Of a stretch of 64,000 nucleotides of DNA, positions 12,297-22,486 are shown piece by piece (the first letter of the stretch is position 1; each line of letters opens with the position of its first letter). A program made the position numbers and the translations under genes. The notes beneath the pieces were generated by a model. It did not search any database. It was not told the origin of the DNA and saw nothing but the letters and a program-made list of their open reading frames with translations. Location of the stretch: NCBI GenBank assembly GCA_964017145.1, contig OZ024849.1, forward strand, positions 248,001 to 312,000, in the 5' to 3' direction. Origin of the DNA: Agrocybe praecox. Its lineage: Eukaryota > Basidiomycota > Agaricomycetes > Agaricales > Agrocybaceae.

Positions 12297-14383
12297 ATGT
12301 CTACCTACGGAAAGGCTACCTATCCTGCCGGTTTTATCGAATACGAGGTCGACTCTCTGACTCGTACCGAGGCTGAGAAGGTTCATTTTCTCCTCCAACT
12401 AGAGTCTGGTACTCTGGACGACCTCGTAAAGCCTTTCCTTCTTGCCGTCAGTGCCAAGCAGGGATATCTGGCTATCGCTGGTCTGGCGGTGCCCATCCTT
12501 GAGGCCATGCAACCTCACGTCGTATGTTTTTTTTTTTTTTCTTTCATACTCGTTCTGATTTTTATTATTATTTATTATGCCCATTTCTCTTTCTTAGAGC
12601 GGCTCTTGGACTCGTATCAGTGCCCACAAGCTTTTATGCCGATTTCGCCTTCGATGGTCTACAGTCGCCACCCTCTGTCTCAACTTCTGTCCCCCTGCGC
12701 ATCCGATAGTAGATTCCTTCGACGACTTTGCCGTTTCTGGTACCCCCTCGATTGCCAAGACCTCTGATTTGTGGAACCGATGCGACGTCGGGTCAGACGC
12801 TGACGAATTCTTAAGCGAGTACAATAGGATCCAAGCGTTAATAACCGCGAGGAACGCCAAGAAGACGAAGGATGCAAACGATGCGAAGAAAGCAAGGGAC
12901 GCGAAGGACGCGAAGGCCGTAAAAGAGACGAAAGGCGCCAAGAAGACCGTTCTTAGGAGGTCAGGCCCCAAACCCGGTTCCAAACGTCAATCCACTTCAA
13001 AGGCTCCGCCACCCGTCGTCGAGTCCGGTTCTGAGGGAGAAGAGGATGAAGAAGGAGATCCTCCTGTCGAGCCCCTTATCGACGAGCTCGAGGGAAGGTC
13101 AGAAGACGGCGCTACGCCTGCTCCTGCCCCCAGCTCCGACGGTGTCGAAGTCAGTGCCCCTCTCCATCCTCCAATTACGACTCTTACTCCTATTACCCGT
13201 TCTTCCGTTCGCAAGTTCGTATCCGAGGTCCTCCTTCCCGCTCCATCCCGTATTGACACACTACGCAGTAAGCGTGTTCGCACTTCCTCGGAAGCTGCCA
13301 ACGACGACCCTTCCGCGAAGCGTCCCAAACGAGGCGGTAGCAAGGTGGCCCAGGATTTTATCAAGAGCGAGCCTCCTGTGCTCCCCAAGGTCTTTCGTCT
13401 CTTTTTAATTTCGATTTTTCCTCGCGAACTGATTTTTCTCTTTCTCAATTCTTAGTCAGGCAAGAAAGCAGCCGCAGAACAGCGCGCCGCCAACCTTTCC
13501 GCTCATTCTGCCCCTCTGTCCTCTGTTATACGATGGGACGACGTTCTAGGGTTCATCCCTCATGTTGAACCTGTAAGTCTTTCTTTTTGACTACGTTCTT
13601 TCCTTATGCTAAGTATTTTATTTTTCATAGCGTGCAACCGAATGTAGTGTGTGCGTTGGCCAGCTCCTCGAATGTACCCCCGCCGTCTTCGGACAACTCT
13701 GCGGTACTTGCGACACTCGTCACATTACTTGCTGCGACCACAAAGCAGAGGGTACGGTTCGTCTCGCTCACCGCAATGCTGCCTACGAGCGCGGCGCTTT
13801 CTCTATACACCGTATGTCTTGGTTTTTGATCTTAACTTTTTCTATCTTTCTGACGGACTTTCCAGACCTCAAAGATCTTGTCGAGCGTGGCCGCGAGTCT
13901 CGTGAACAGGAGCGTCGTCTCTTGGAACTTTTTAGATTTCAGCAAGCGATCTCTATCGACCTCGAGGTTCAAATGCAGCAGTTCATCCGTGACACGGTCG
14001 CCCTGTCCCCCGAAGGTCCTGGAGCTCTCATTCGCTCTGCCTTCGAAGATGTGCACGTCTTCCAAGCCTTCTGTCGTCAACTTTCCGGCTTGAATTTCCC
14101 TGACGCGGACAATCGTACTCAGACGCTCGAAATCCTTCTTCGTCGCATGCCTGATGCAATCAAGTCTCGTTTCCCTGCTCATCTTCGTACCATGCTCGAC
14201 TCGTCGCTCCCCTTTTTTCATATCCCCATCGACGCACCTTCTACCATCGTCAATACCTCTGCTAGCACCGCCGGGTTGCCTCCGGATCAGGATGACTTGG
14301 TTATAGAGGTTCCTCGGGCGGAAGAGGACGTGGTCATGGAGCCAGTCGTTGCGAATGATGACGCAAGCGCCCCCCCTGCTTAA
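12297..14383 (+). CDS. Element-borne antisense gene A: 610-aa protein with Zn2Cys6-spaced cysteines
   Basis: Five exons, 12297-12521, 12598-13389, 13456-13572, 13631-13811 and 13866-14383, join without a stop to 610 aa. Donors are gtatgt, gtcttt, gtaagt and gtatgt. Residues about 160-195 are a Lys/Ala/Asp-rich repeat, 200-310 are acidic and Ser/Pro-rich, and about 313-317 (KRPKR) looks like a nuclear localisation signal. C383, C386, C393, C402, C405 and C412 have the spacing C-x2-C-x6-C-x8-C-x2-C-x6-C, that of fungal Zn2Cys6 DNA-binding clusters, though fewer basic residues surround it than usual. The C-terminal part is helical and charged. It is transcribed against gag-pol. A DNA-binding regulator is a reasonable inference; it is not proven. 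Confidence 0.78.
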
Positions 14384-14909
14384 CTCTCCTAGAAAATCTT
14401 TTCGGTTCTATTAAATTAGAACACTGTCTTATTCATTTTCTAGAGTAGCGTTTTCGTAGGTCGGGGTTCTTTATATTTTTTTACAACGCATATCCCTTTT
14501 TGCGGGTTCTTTGCCCCAACGAAATTTATAATCTTTTTCTTGTTCGTTTACTTTGCACAACATTTCTAAGAATCTCCCTTAAGTATTTCAAGAAAACTTA
14601 TAAACCCTTGAGAGACTTTAAAAGAAGACGGCTCTTCCAAGTTGCTAGGATATCTCTGTTGGCTGGTAGGCAGGCTCCCCCCAACTTAAAGAAGCGACCT
14701 CCCGGTCGACCCAGGAAATTCCGATATGCCGGAGATGCCCGTGTTTCGCTTAGCAGCACAACCAAAAACGGCTAATCACCTTCCAGATTGGAAAAAAATG
14801 ATGGCCTAATTCCGTGTGGCCGCGTGCAACAAAAGTATCCAGCGCGATCTTCCAGAGGCCCATAAAAGGTGTGACAAACGAAAGGCTGAACCTCGACGGC
14901 TCCTTGGCT
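14384..14909 (+). other. Spacer with an AT-hook-like coding remnant
   Basis: A plus-strand frame ending at 14775 lacks an ATG but contains KKRPPGRPRK (about 14690-14719), an AT-hook-like core. A second frame, from ATG at 14735, reads LPDWKKMMA, meets TAA at 14807-14809, and continues protein-like (DLPEAHKRCDKRK) to about 14990. These may be remnants of an upstream exon of gene B or of another gene. No complete model could be built. Confidence 0.35.
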
Positions 14910-15632
14910 ATGTCTGTCTACCCACCCCTAGGAGTCATCTTCAACCCCCAAGCATTGTCAGATACCATGGACCAGTATCAAACTGAGGCTATGTTGTATC
15001 TGGACATACTTGACGATTTGCTAGAGACGCCTATCCAGGCTAATCCTGCTCGAGTAACGTTCCTAGGAACTGATCAACGATGGTTCGCACTTGTCAGCGC
15101 CAAACAACGCCTGGACGAAGCACTTTCCAATCCTGCCAACGGTACCGAGGAACTCCAAAAGGAGCGTAACTTGCCTCCCCTGGAGCTCATACTCAAGGTA
15201 ACCGCTGCCTTGGTAAGACCAACCCGTCGTCCTTATGTTGTATGCGAGGAGAACTCACTCCTCTTAGATGCAGTTCCATCCTGACGACATCAAGTACGGC
15301 ACAGAGCTTGGACACATATTCATTGACATTAGCTTTCACTGGGTGGTCATATGGTACATGAACTTCACTGCCTCGCCGATGAACGCCTGGATATGTCGTG
15401 TTTTATTCGACCACACACTTCCTAGGTGTTCCGAGCGTACTGTAATGGTACGTTATGATCCCAAGAACTGTCCTCGGATTAAATTATTAATGCAACTGGG
15501 TTTCAGTCGCGCGGCGGTTCGTGGGGGGATCGCCTTGAATCGCTCCTCGCATCCAACGCTCCACTCGCACTAACCAGCAAACTTCAGCGCATTTTCAAGT
15601 TTCGCATGTGGCACCAAGGCCAAGTATCTTAG
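14910..15632 (+). CDS. Element-borne antisense gene B: 197-aa protein of unknown function
   Basis: Three exons, 14910-15197, 15268-15447 and 15507-15632, join in phase 0 to 197 aa. The introns (gtaacc...cttag and gtacgt...tttcag) are 70 and 59 bp. The N-terminal part contains an acidic helix (LYLDILDDLLETP) and RWFALVSAKQRLDEAL; the middle is aromatic-rich (ISFHWVVIWYMNF), and the end is basic. No family is recognised. It lies between genes A and C on the same strand, against the pol direction. Codons are clean across three exons, which argues for a real gene; the true start could be upstream, because the frame is open to 14814 without an ATG. Confidence 0.6.
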
Positions 15633-16001
15633 AAGAGGTTTTCCAGAGCAGGCTTCATTCCTAGGGTCCCAAATGCGCTTCATCGGAATGGTGAAGTTTT
15701 CATTCGATCAGTAGAGCAGCGTTTGTACTGTACCCTTTTTAGATCGATCCACCATTGCCCATATGCAGTCATTATGCTCCAACTCGATCCTTAATACAAT
15801 TCCCACTTCCGCTCTCGCAGTCCGAGTAAAATTTTTACTGTTGTGTTTCCTCGCGCACATGTCCTCCCGAACGGGGCCACATGGTTCCTCGGAATGACGA
15901 CTCTGTTAAATTTTACCACAGCACTATAAAGGCGGGTCGGTTTTCGAGGTCCTAGGATTCAACACCAAGGTGCTATCTTCCCAGTACACACTTTTTCTTG
16001 C
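15633..16001 (+). promoter_or_regulatory. Spacer between genes B and C, likely holding the promoter of C
   Basis: No coding frame is supported here. The stretch has three copies of the element's recurrent motif (CCTAGG at 15660 and about 15952, CCTCGG at about 15890), and gcactataaagg at about 15921-15933 is TATA-like, about 70 bp before the ATG of gene C. Confidence 0.45.
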
Positions 16002-17362
16002 ATGCCCGACCTTTCTCCCAGCGTCCTCGAGGTGAAAGCTGCGGTAGGTGTGCAATACCACCTTGCCAAAGCCGAAACCATTTCCTCGGAGAAAAATGGC
16101 GAGTCAGCCTCCGCTCACTTGGCTCTCATCTGCGAGAAACTTGTAAGTGACCTTCCTAGGACTGCTCTTCTCTGCTTAACACGCTCCCCTCGACATCGCT
16201 CAGGCTCCCTGGTTCGAACAGTCAGACAATGTCTGGCTCGCTGGACAAGAGGCGTTTGACTTGGTGTTCAATCTCCGAGATTCTCTTGCAGCACTCGTAC
16301 GCTTAGGCAGCGAGTATTCCAGGAGGTTCTCCAAGGAGGCCCAGTCCGTTAGCCTTCTCATCAAGTTCATCTATGCCAAGCGCACTTCTACTGGTCTCTA
16401 CTGCCCCGGCGGTCCTCCATTCATGAATCTGAAGAAGAAGACTTCGTCCGAAACTGTCGAAAAAGCCACAACTGCGGACCCTGAGGTTGCAGATAATGGA
16501 GCACACACCGCGGTATGTCCATTCCTTTTACTTCCTCGGATCGTTTTGACTGACGCCTTTCGTTAGAACAAACAACGCTCTGGTCGTTTGTATAAAGAGA
16601 AGGTTGACTCGGAAGAGGTAGAGGTCGTATCTTCTACTACCTCTAATTTTGAGCTGACTTCTGACGAGGTAATGAAAACCCTATCCCCTTTCCTTATGAA
16701 CCTTATTCACGCGGTGCAGGCTATGCAAGTCGACGACGACATGGTGGAGGTGGCTTCTATTGTCAGCGCTCCCCCCGCGTCGCAGAGCCGCAAAGGTAAA
16801 GGATCTAAAAGAGAGGTCCTCTCTCCCAAGGCAAGTACCTTATTTCTCTTCCTAGGAAATTGGGACTGATTCATTACTCGTACCAGCCGGAGGCTTCCTC
16901 TTCCTCGAAACCTTCCAAGGCCGAGAAACGTGCTGAAACTCGCATGCTCGAGTTCGAGGACGTTCCTGGAATTGCTACAGACTCTGGATCTTACAAGAAA
17001 GCGTCCAAGTCGGTCAAGAAGAGCAAAACCAAGGATACTGTGGACAGTACGTTTTGATTTTCTCTTATGTGTTTTGTTCCTCGGATACTAATTTTCTTGC
17101 TTTAGTTACCCTCGAGAACACTATTCTTCCAAACACCTTCTCGCCTCAATCTACAGCCGTCGCTATGAACATTGCTGAGAGCATCACTGCGAAGTTCCCT
17201 CAAAACCGCGATGTCGCTGCACTTGAGCGTCACCTTAGGTGTCTCCGGGACAGTGCTCAGGATGTTGACTACCAGATCTGGCAGTCTGTTGGGCAGCGTC
17301 AATTCATTCAGCGCCAAATTGTCTCCCTCGAGAAAGCTCAGGTTGACGCTAAAAAGGACTAG
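16002..17362 (+). CDS. Element-borne antisense gene C: 376-aa charged protein
   Basis: Five exons, 16002-16142, 16204-16512, 16567-16830, 16887-17046 and 17106-17362, join without a stop to 376 aa. Intron 3 uses GC-AG (gcaagt...taccag); the others are GT-AG. The N-terminal half is helical (VFNLRDSLAALVRLG), the middle is Lys/Ser-rich with possible nuclear signals (KGKGSKREV, KSVKKSKTK), and the end is probably coiled coil (ALERHLRCLRDSAQDVDYQ). No family is recognised. The stop is only 58 bp from the pol stop on the other strand, so the transcripts converge and probably overlap at their 3' ends. A role in nuclear regulation of the element is possible but inferred. Confidence 0.72.
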
Positions 17363-17420
17363 TCTTATCCTTCCTAGGGTACAAGCTATATTCGAGTAGA
17401 CTCATAATATATTTGTCTTT

Positions 17421-20400
17421 TTACTCATTTTCATTTTCGTTTTCTGAAGTCGATCCTCGGAGAGTCACTTCTCCTAGTATCGGGTCGTACACATCCTCGG
17501 GTCCATTCTCAATCAAATCTAGTGCCGAAGTTGGCATATCTATCAGAGTCTGAATCGACTCAGGTAGTTCTAGATGTTCTCTAGCATAGTATGGTACTAC
17601 TCTGAAGGCTCCAATTTTATTCTGTAAGACCGCTCCATTCATTTCGGCGACTATATAGGACCCTCCCCGAGTTCGTCGTATGACAATCATCGGTCCTAGG
17701 TACCTAGGTTTCATTTTCTTATCCAAGGATTTTTCTATGGTAGTATTCCGTACCAAAACCAAATCTCCTGGTTTAAAAACGTAGTCCTTGATGACAGCTT
17801 TGTGGTCTTGCTCATATTTCAATAGACGCTCGTATTTATCTTGGTCTACCCTTTTGCGCATCTCATCCACATGAAGTTTATGTTTGGCGAGCGCTTTTGC
17901 TCGGAATCCAATTAACTCTTCATCTGATAAAATTCGCTCAGGAGGTTTAACCAACCAAGTAGCTTCTTGGGCGTCTAAAGGTAGAATTGGTGATGCCCCT
18001 GTTACCATGAAGAAAGGTGAACATCCTAGACGTTTCCTGACCGTTACTCTATCTGCCCACTTAATGTAAGGAAAGAACCAGAACCACTTGTTCACATCGT
18101 CTTTTCCTAGCATTTTGTACAGCATTTGTCTGACATCCCAATGTGGTCTTTCTATAGCGCCATTGGCCTTCGAGTTATAGGGTGAAATACGAATTCCCTT
18201 AATCCCATATTTTTCCTCGAGCCATCGTGCAGCAGCTAAGAATGGTCCCCCATTGTCTGTTATGAACTCCACCATACAAGCCCATCTACAAATGATGTCT
18301 TCCCAGATCCATTGACCGATTGACTTGCCATTTTCCTTTTTCAAGGGTCTCCCTTCCATATAAGAAGATAGAGCGCACCTCCCATGGACAATATACGAGC
18401 AACCGTTCGATGGAGGAGTCATGTTGATACAGTCCGCATGCATACTTTGAAATATGGAAGGAGTATGTGTAATAGATGGTTTTATTCTTATTAATGTCTT
18501 TTGTCTTTCCTGACAATTATGACATGTCTTAACGAACCAGTTCACATCTTTTTCCATTTCTGGCCACCAAAATCGTTCTACTAGCAACTGATTAGTCGCA
18601 TAGAATCCTCGGTGCCCCACATGATCATGCGCAGCCGTCAACATGTACATCCTTTTATCTTTGGAGACCACTAATCGGTGCTTGGTTCCATCTCCCCTTC
18701 GATACAAACGTTCCTCGAATAATATGAATCGTTTTGCTAATGTTATAAAACGTCTATACTGTTTCTCGGACATCCCTATCGGTCTGAAGGATCTATCCTT
18801 GTGCCATTCCATCACCCAATCTAACTTGTGGTCTTGTGCTTTAGCTGTGTCCGACCTATGTTCCTCGGGATATCGTATTTTCTTAAATTCGTTTTCCTCG
18901 GGTAACATAAGTGTAGATACTAGCTGTTGCACATAAGCACATCTCTCTTCTCCTAGAGCCTCTTTATTTCGACTGATGTGTTCTTCTAGGAAAGCTTTTT
19001 CCGACATACGAAACTCATCTGCTTTAGCAAGCTCCTCTGAAAAGTCCTCGACGTCTCTAGCAATGCCCTCGTACTCATCGTCTTTTTCTATTAGACTAAT
19101 GAAAGATTCTAATGGTAATGGTTCAGAAACCTCCTGTAGATATCCTCCTCGGGAATCTATCTTATCTTTGAAGGTCTCGGTTTCCAACGGCATAGGCCCA
19201 TTAGGATCCGCAAACTCTATTTTGATGGGCGCTTCTGGCTCCATTTCCTCGGAACCAGCTTCCCTTAAGGGTGGATCATTGGGCTGCCTTGGCCTCCTAG
19301 AGAGTCCGTCAGGCCCGAATGTCTTTCCTGGTACATGCCTTAGAGTAAAATGATACATCCCAATTTGGTCGATCCAGCGATTGATTGTAGCATTAGGCAT
19401 AAGGTCGGGATTGCGAAGCATTCCAGCGATATACTTAGCATCTGTCTCGACAATCAACTTTCGGACTCCAATTAAATGTTTTCTATTTTTCTCAAGTGCT
19501 AATTTGAGTCCGTAGAGTTCTCGTTTGGGCTGAGAGTATCTAGCTTCGTGTTCTTCCAAGGACTGAGATCCAAAGGTAACATAGTAGCGTTTCCTAGGAT
19601 CTTGACTATCCTCTTGGTAGATGTACCAGCCTGCTGCAATATAAGAAGTGTCCACTGCTAGTACTATATCTCCCTGACCATGATAGTCTATAGGCTTTAA
19701 GCACTGAGCATCTCGGACCCCTTCCTTCATTAACTGCATACTCTTTTCTTGATCCGGACCCCATTCGAAAGGTACTCCTGCTCGCATTAGCTTGTGGATG
19801 TGTTTTGCACGATCTGCAAACCTAGGAATATATGCTCTCAATACTCCGCAAGTTCCATAGAAGGAGCGCACATCCGACACATTTTTCAAAGGTCCCCAAT
19901 CGAGGATAACCTTAACTCGACTCTCAGTAGGCTTACGTCCATCCGAGGAACATAAATGTCCTACTACCTCTACAGCATCTGCGCATATGACGGTTTTATA
20001 CCCGGAGAAAGTTCCTCCAGAGTATTTCATCCGTTGTATAATTCGATTTACATTTTGCAAGTGTTCCCAAACGAATTTCCTAATGCCAGGATTCTCGGGT
20101 AACACTTCGTAGGTCCCATCCTCATTTTGGTAACGAGAGGCCGGTCCTCGGAAACCTACGTCGTCGATATATGGACTTGTGTACTCAGGAATTTCATCCT
20201 GTAAGATATGGGTTACATCGTCATGGAATATAGGTACTGAGTTTGTCCAACCCATTGGTAAGGTGGTTAACCTAAGCGCTCCAAAGGGTGATTGGAAAGT
20301 GGTAAGATCCCTAGAGCTTTCAGCTAAAGTTCTCTCATCATATCCAACGTACAAATCTCCCATTCCAACACAAGCACGTCCACAAAAGTGAATAGCAAGT

Positions 20401-21238
20401 TCTTCCGCAGCTGGTGGGACTCCTGAGTGCGCTATAGTAACCGCGTTCAAAGGTTCCAAGCTTTGGACTATTCGAAGACTTTTCCCATCTTTCTTTAATA
20501 CAGCAAACCACCTCGAACGATAGGACGAACACGAAGGTTCCATTACTCCACTTTTCAACTTGGATCGGATTAATTCGCAAAGTGGCTCGTATAACCCTGG
20601 TGAAATCGGAATATTTTTAAATACCCAAGGAGTGTGTTCTACCGTAGGCATAATGACTGGCGGAAAGAACTCTTCCTTGAATTTTCCTCTTTCCGAATCA
20701 TCCCAAGCGAAAGCTTCGTTCTGGTTCATAAGTAGCTCGTGTATTGATTTCCGTTCCTCGGACCACAGAAAGTCCCCTTCGTGCTTAGCGTCAAAGGCTT
20801 TCATGCGTTCCTCGGTGTACCTTCCTGTTGGTTGGAAGTCTGGTGGATTAACACTTAAGGGCGGCATATCCTGCAATGGATCCCCTTTAATATTTCGATG
20901 GATTCTCAAGTTTTCTGGAAGTTCAGTGTAAACCGGTCGGACTTTCTTGTCTACCGGTTTGTACTTTTTTCCTAGGAAAACTGAAGCGGAAGGTTCATTC
21001 TCTTTAACCTCTGGTTTAATATCTTGTAGATAAATCTGGAACTTTCTTTTGTCCGCAGTCTCTACATGCTCGCTATCTACTGCTCTTGACAAGAAAACAT
21101 TTCTTAGGCCATCCTTGGAAAATGCTTTCTTATCCACCTGTGTCGTATACGATTCTATTTTTATTTCTCCGGTTTTATGATCATATTCAAAAACAACTGC
21201 CGCCTCTCCCTGGTCTTCCAGTTCATTAAGGCAATTTA
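17421..21238 (-). CDS. Pol: reverse transcriptase, RNase H and integrase of the retrotransposon
   Basis: A single open frame of more than 1,238 codons. Counting from the GTG at 21137: the RT active site YIDD is at 323-326 with GDLYVGYD near 260; RNase H acidic residues are D495, E540, D566 and D610; the integrase zinc site has H837/H839/H842 and C872/C875; the catalytic triad is D902, D961 and E996; a GPY/F-like segment (RYLGPMIVIRR) lies near the end. No ATG opens it. The frame extends upstream to the protease stop and is in -1 relation to it at CCCTTTT, so it is probably made as a Pro-Pol fusion by frameshifting. It ends 58 bp from antisense gene C. All catalytic residues seen are intact. 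Confidence 0.93.
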
Positions 21239-22486
21239 AAAAGGGTCGTCTGGAGACTTAGGCGGTAGTTCCACCACTTTCTCGTCAAACTTTTCTTTTT
21301 GCAGCTCAATCGGTCCCTTTCCTCGAGCATAAGTAGGAATTACTACTCGCCTTTTGGAGTTAGGATCAGTCAAGAGAACCTCCACATATCCGTCCGTCAT
21401 AGTCTTTACTACACTCGTCGTAACCGTGTCAAAAGGCTTTCCTAAGAGCACCCTGTAAGGCGGGTTCCTGACGATATGTATCTGTAGATAGACCACTATC
21501 CCTCCAACCATTATTTTTACGTTCTCTGCGATTCCTAGAGTCCGTTCTAACTGGTTGTTGGCACTTTGCATATTTATGCTAAGGGAAGGGTTCCAGGATA
21601 ATCCCATCTCTACAGCGACTTGTTGTGACATAGATACAATCTGAGATCCACTGTCTAAGATAGCATTTTCGAATCCTACATTATTAATTTGCACTTGAAT
21701 CTCCCGAAGACTTTCAGCGTTCCTAGCACGGTCCCTATAAGGTTCCTTGGGTACGGCTCCGTTATGTTTGAGCGCAAACTGATAATAAGGGTCACTGGCT
21801 ACAATGGCGTCTGCAGGAAGGTTACTCAAGCTTGGACAATCTTTTGCTAGGAGAAATTGAGAAACCGGCAACTGTTCTACAGCTAAGCCTGTCTCGATTT
21901 CATGATACAGGGGAAGTTCCTCGTGTCCCTTGGAACACATCTCTGTTTCATGATCATCTTCTAGGATCTCCTCCATAAGCACTGCTTGTCTAGTTTTCGT
22001 AAAATTCTTTCTTAACGCCTCTCGTATGTGTGGCGCACTTCCCACTAAGTGTTTTAATGGTACTGATATGGACATATCCAATATGTCGTCCACCATTTTA
22101 TTTCCGTCCGTGCTATCTTCCACAGGTGCCCTAGTACGGTACGCAGGCACGGGTCTTTCCTCTTTCTTCTCGTCCGAGGAAGTATTCGTAGGCCTCGATA
22201 CTCTAGACATAGGCGGTACATCTATGTAAGGTAACAACGGTCTTTTGGGCTCGCTCTTTTTATTATTTTCTGGTTGTGTCTCTTCTCTAGGAACTTCTGG
22301 TTCCTTATCGAATCTGACACTTTTCTTTTCCTTACTAAACATCCCTTTACTCCTGCTGTTATTGTTCTCAAGGTTCGTAGCTGTTCTCGGACTTATTCTC
22401 TTAGCCCCAGCTGCAGGTGGTCCTATCCTTGAACTTAAGGAAAATTTTCGAAAGCATCTACCGCACCTTCGCCAAAGAGTACTCAT
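21236..22486 (-). CDS. Retroviral-type aspartic protease with long N-terminal extension
   Basis: The 416-codon frame starts at an ATG (22484-22486) that overlaps the gag stop as ATGA. Residues 1-260 are polar and low in complexity. The catalytic motif ILDSGS is at about 276-281 (Asp278) and a flap/C-terminal motif YRVLLGKPF follows about 75 residues later, as in gypsy proteases of the DSG type. The enzyme cuts Gag and Pol precursors and acts as a dimer. Its last codons form the slippery heptamer before TAA. A separate pro frame is less common than gag-pro or pro-pol fusion. Confidence 0.88.
   Translation of the reverse strand: MSTLWRRCGRCFRKFSLSSRIGPPAAGAKRISPRTATNLENNNSRSKGMFSKEKKSVRFDKEPEVPREETQPENNKKSEPKRPLLPYIDVPPMSRVSRPTNTSSDEKKEERPVPAYRTRAPVEDSTDGNKMVDDILDMSISVPLKHLVGSAPHIREALRKNFTKTRQAVLMEEILEDDHETEMCSKGHEELPLYHEIETGLAVEQLPVSQFLLAKDCPSLSNLPADAIVASDPYYQFALKHNGAVPKEPYRDRARNAESLREIQVQINNVGFENAILDSGSQIVSMSQQVAVEMGLSWNPSLSINMQSANNQLERTLGIAENVKIMVGGIVVYLQIHIVRNPPYRVLLGKPFDTVTTSVVKTMTDGYVEVLLTDPNSKRRVVIPTYARGKGPIELQKEKFDEKVVELPPKSPDDPF
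21239..21245 (-). promoter_or_regulatory. Putative -1 ribosomal frameshift site (CCCTTTT) between pro and pol
   Basis: On the minus strand, the codons GAC CCT TTT TAA give the X XXY YYZ heptamer C CCT TTT directly before the protease stop. A slip by -1 reads CCC TTT TTA AAT and enters the open pol frame without a stop. This matches the geometry of known retroviral frameshift signals. A downstream stem-loop was not worked out. Confidence 0.7.

Noticed and set aside
21137..21137. Independent start of pol at GTG 21137
   Set aside because: No ATG is present and the frame is open upstream to the protease stop, so a frameshift fusion is more likely.
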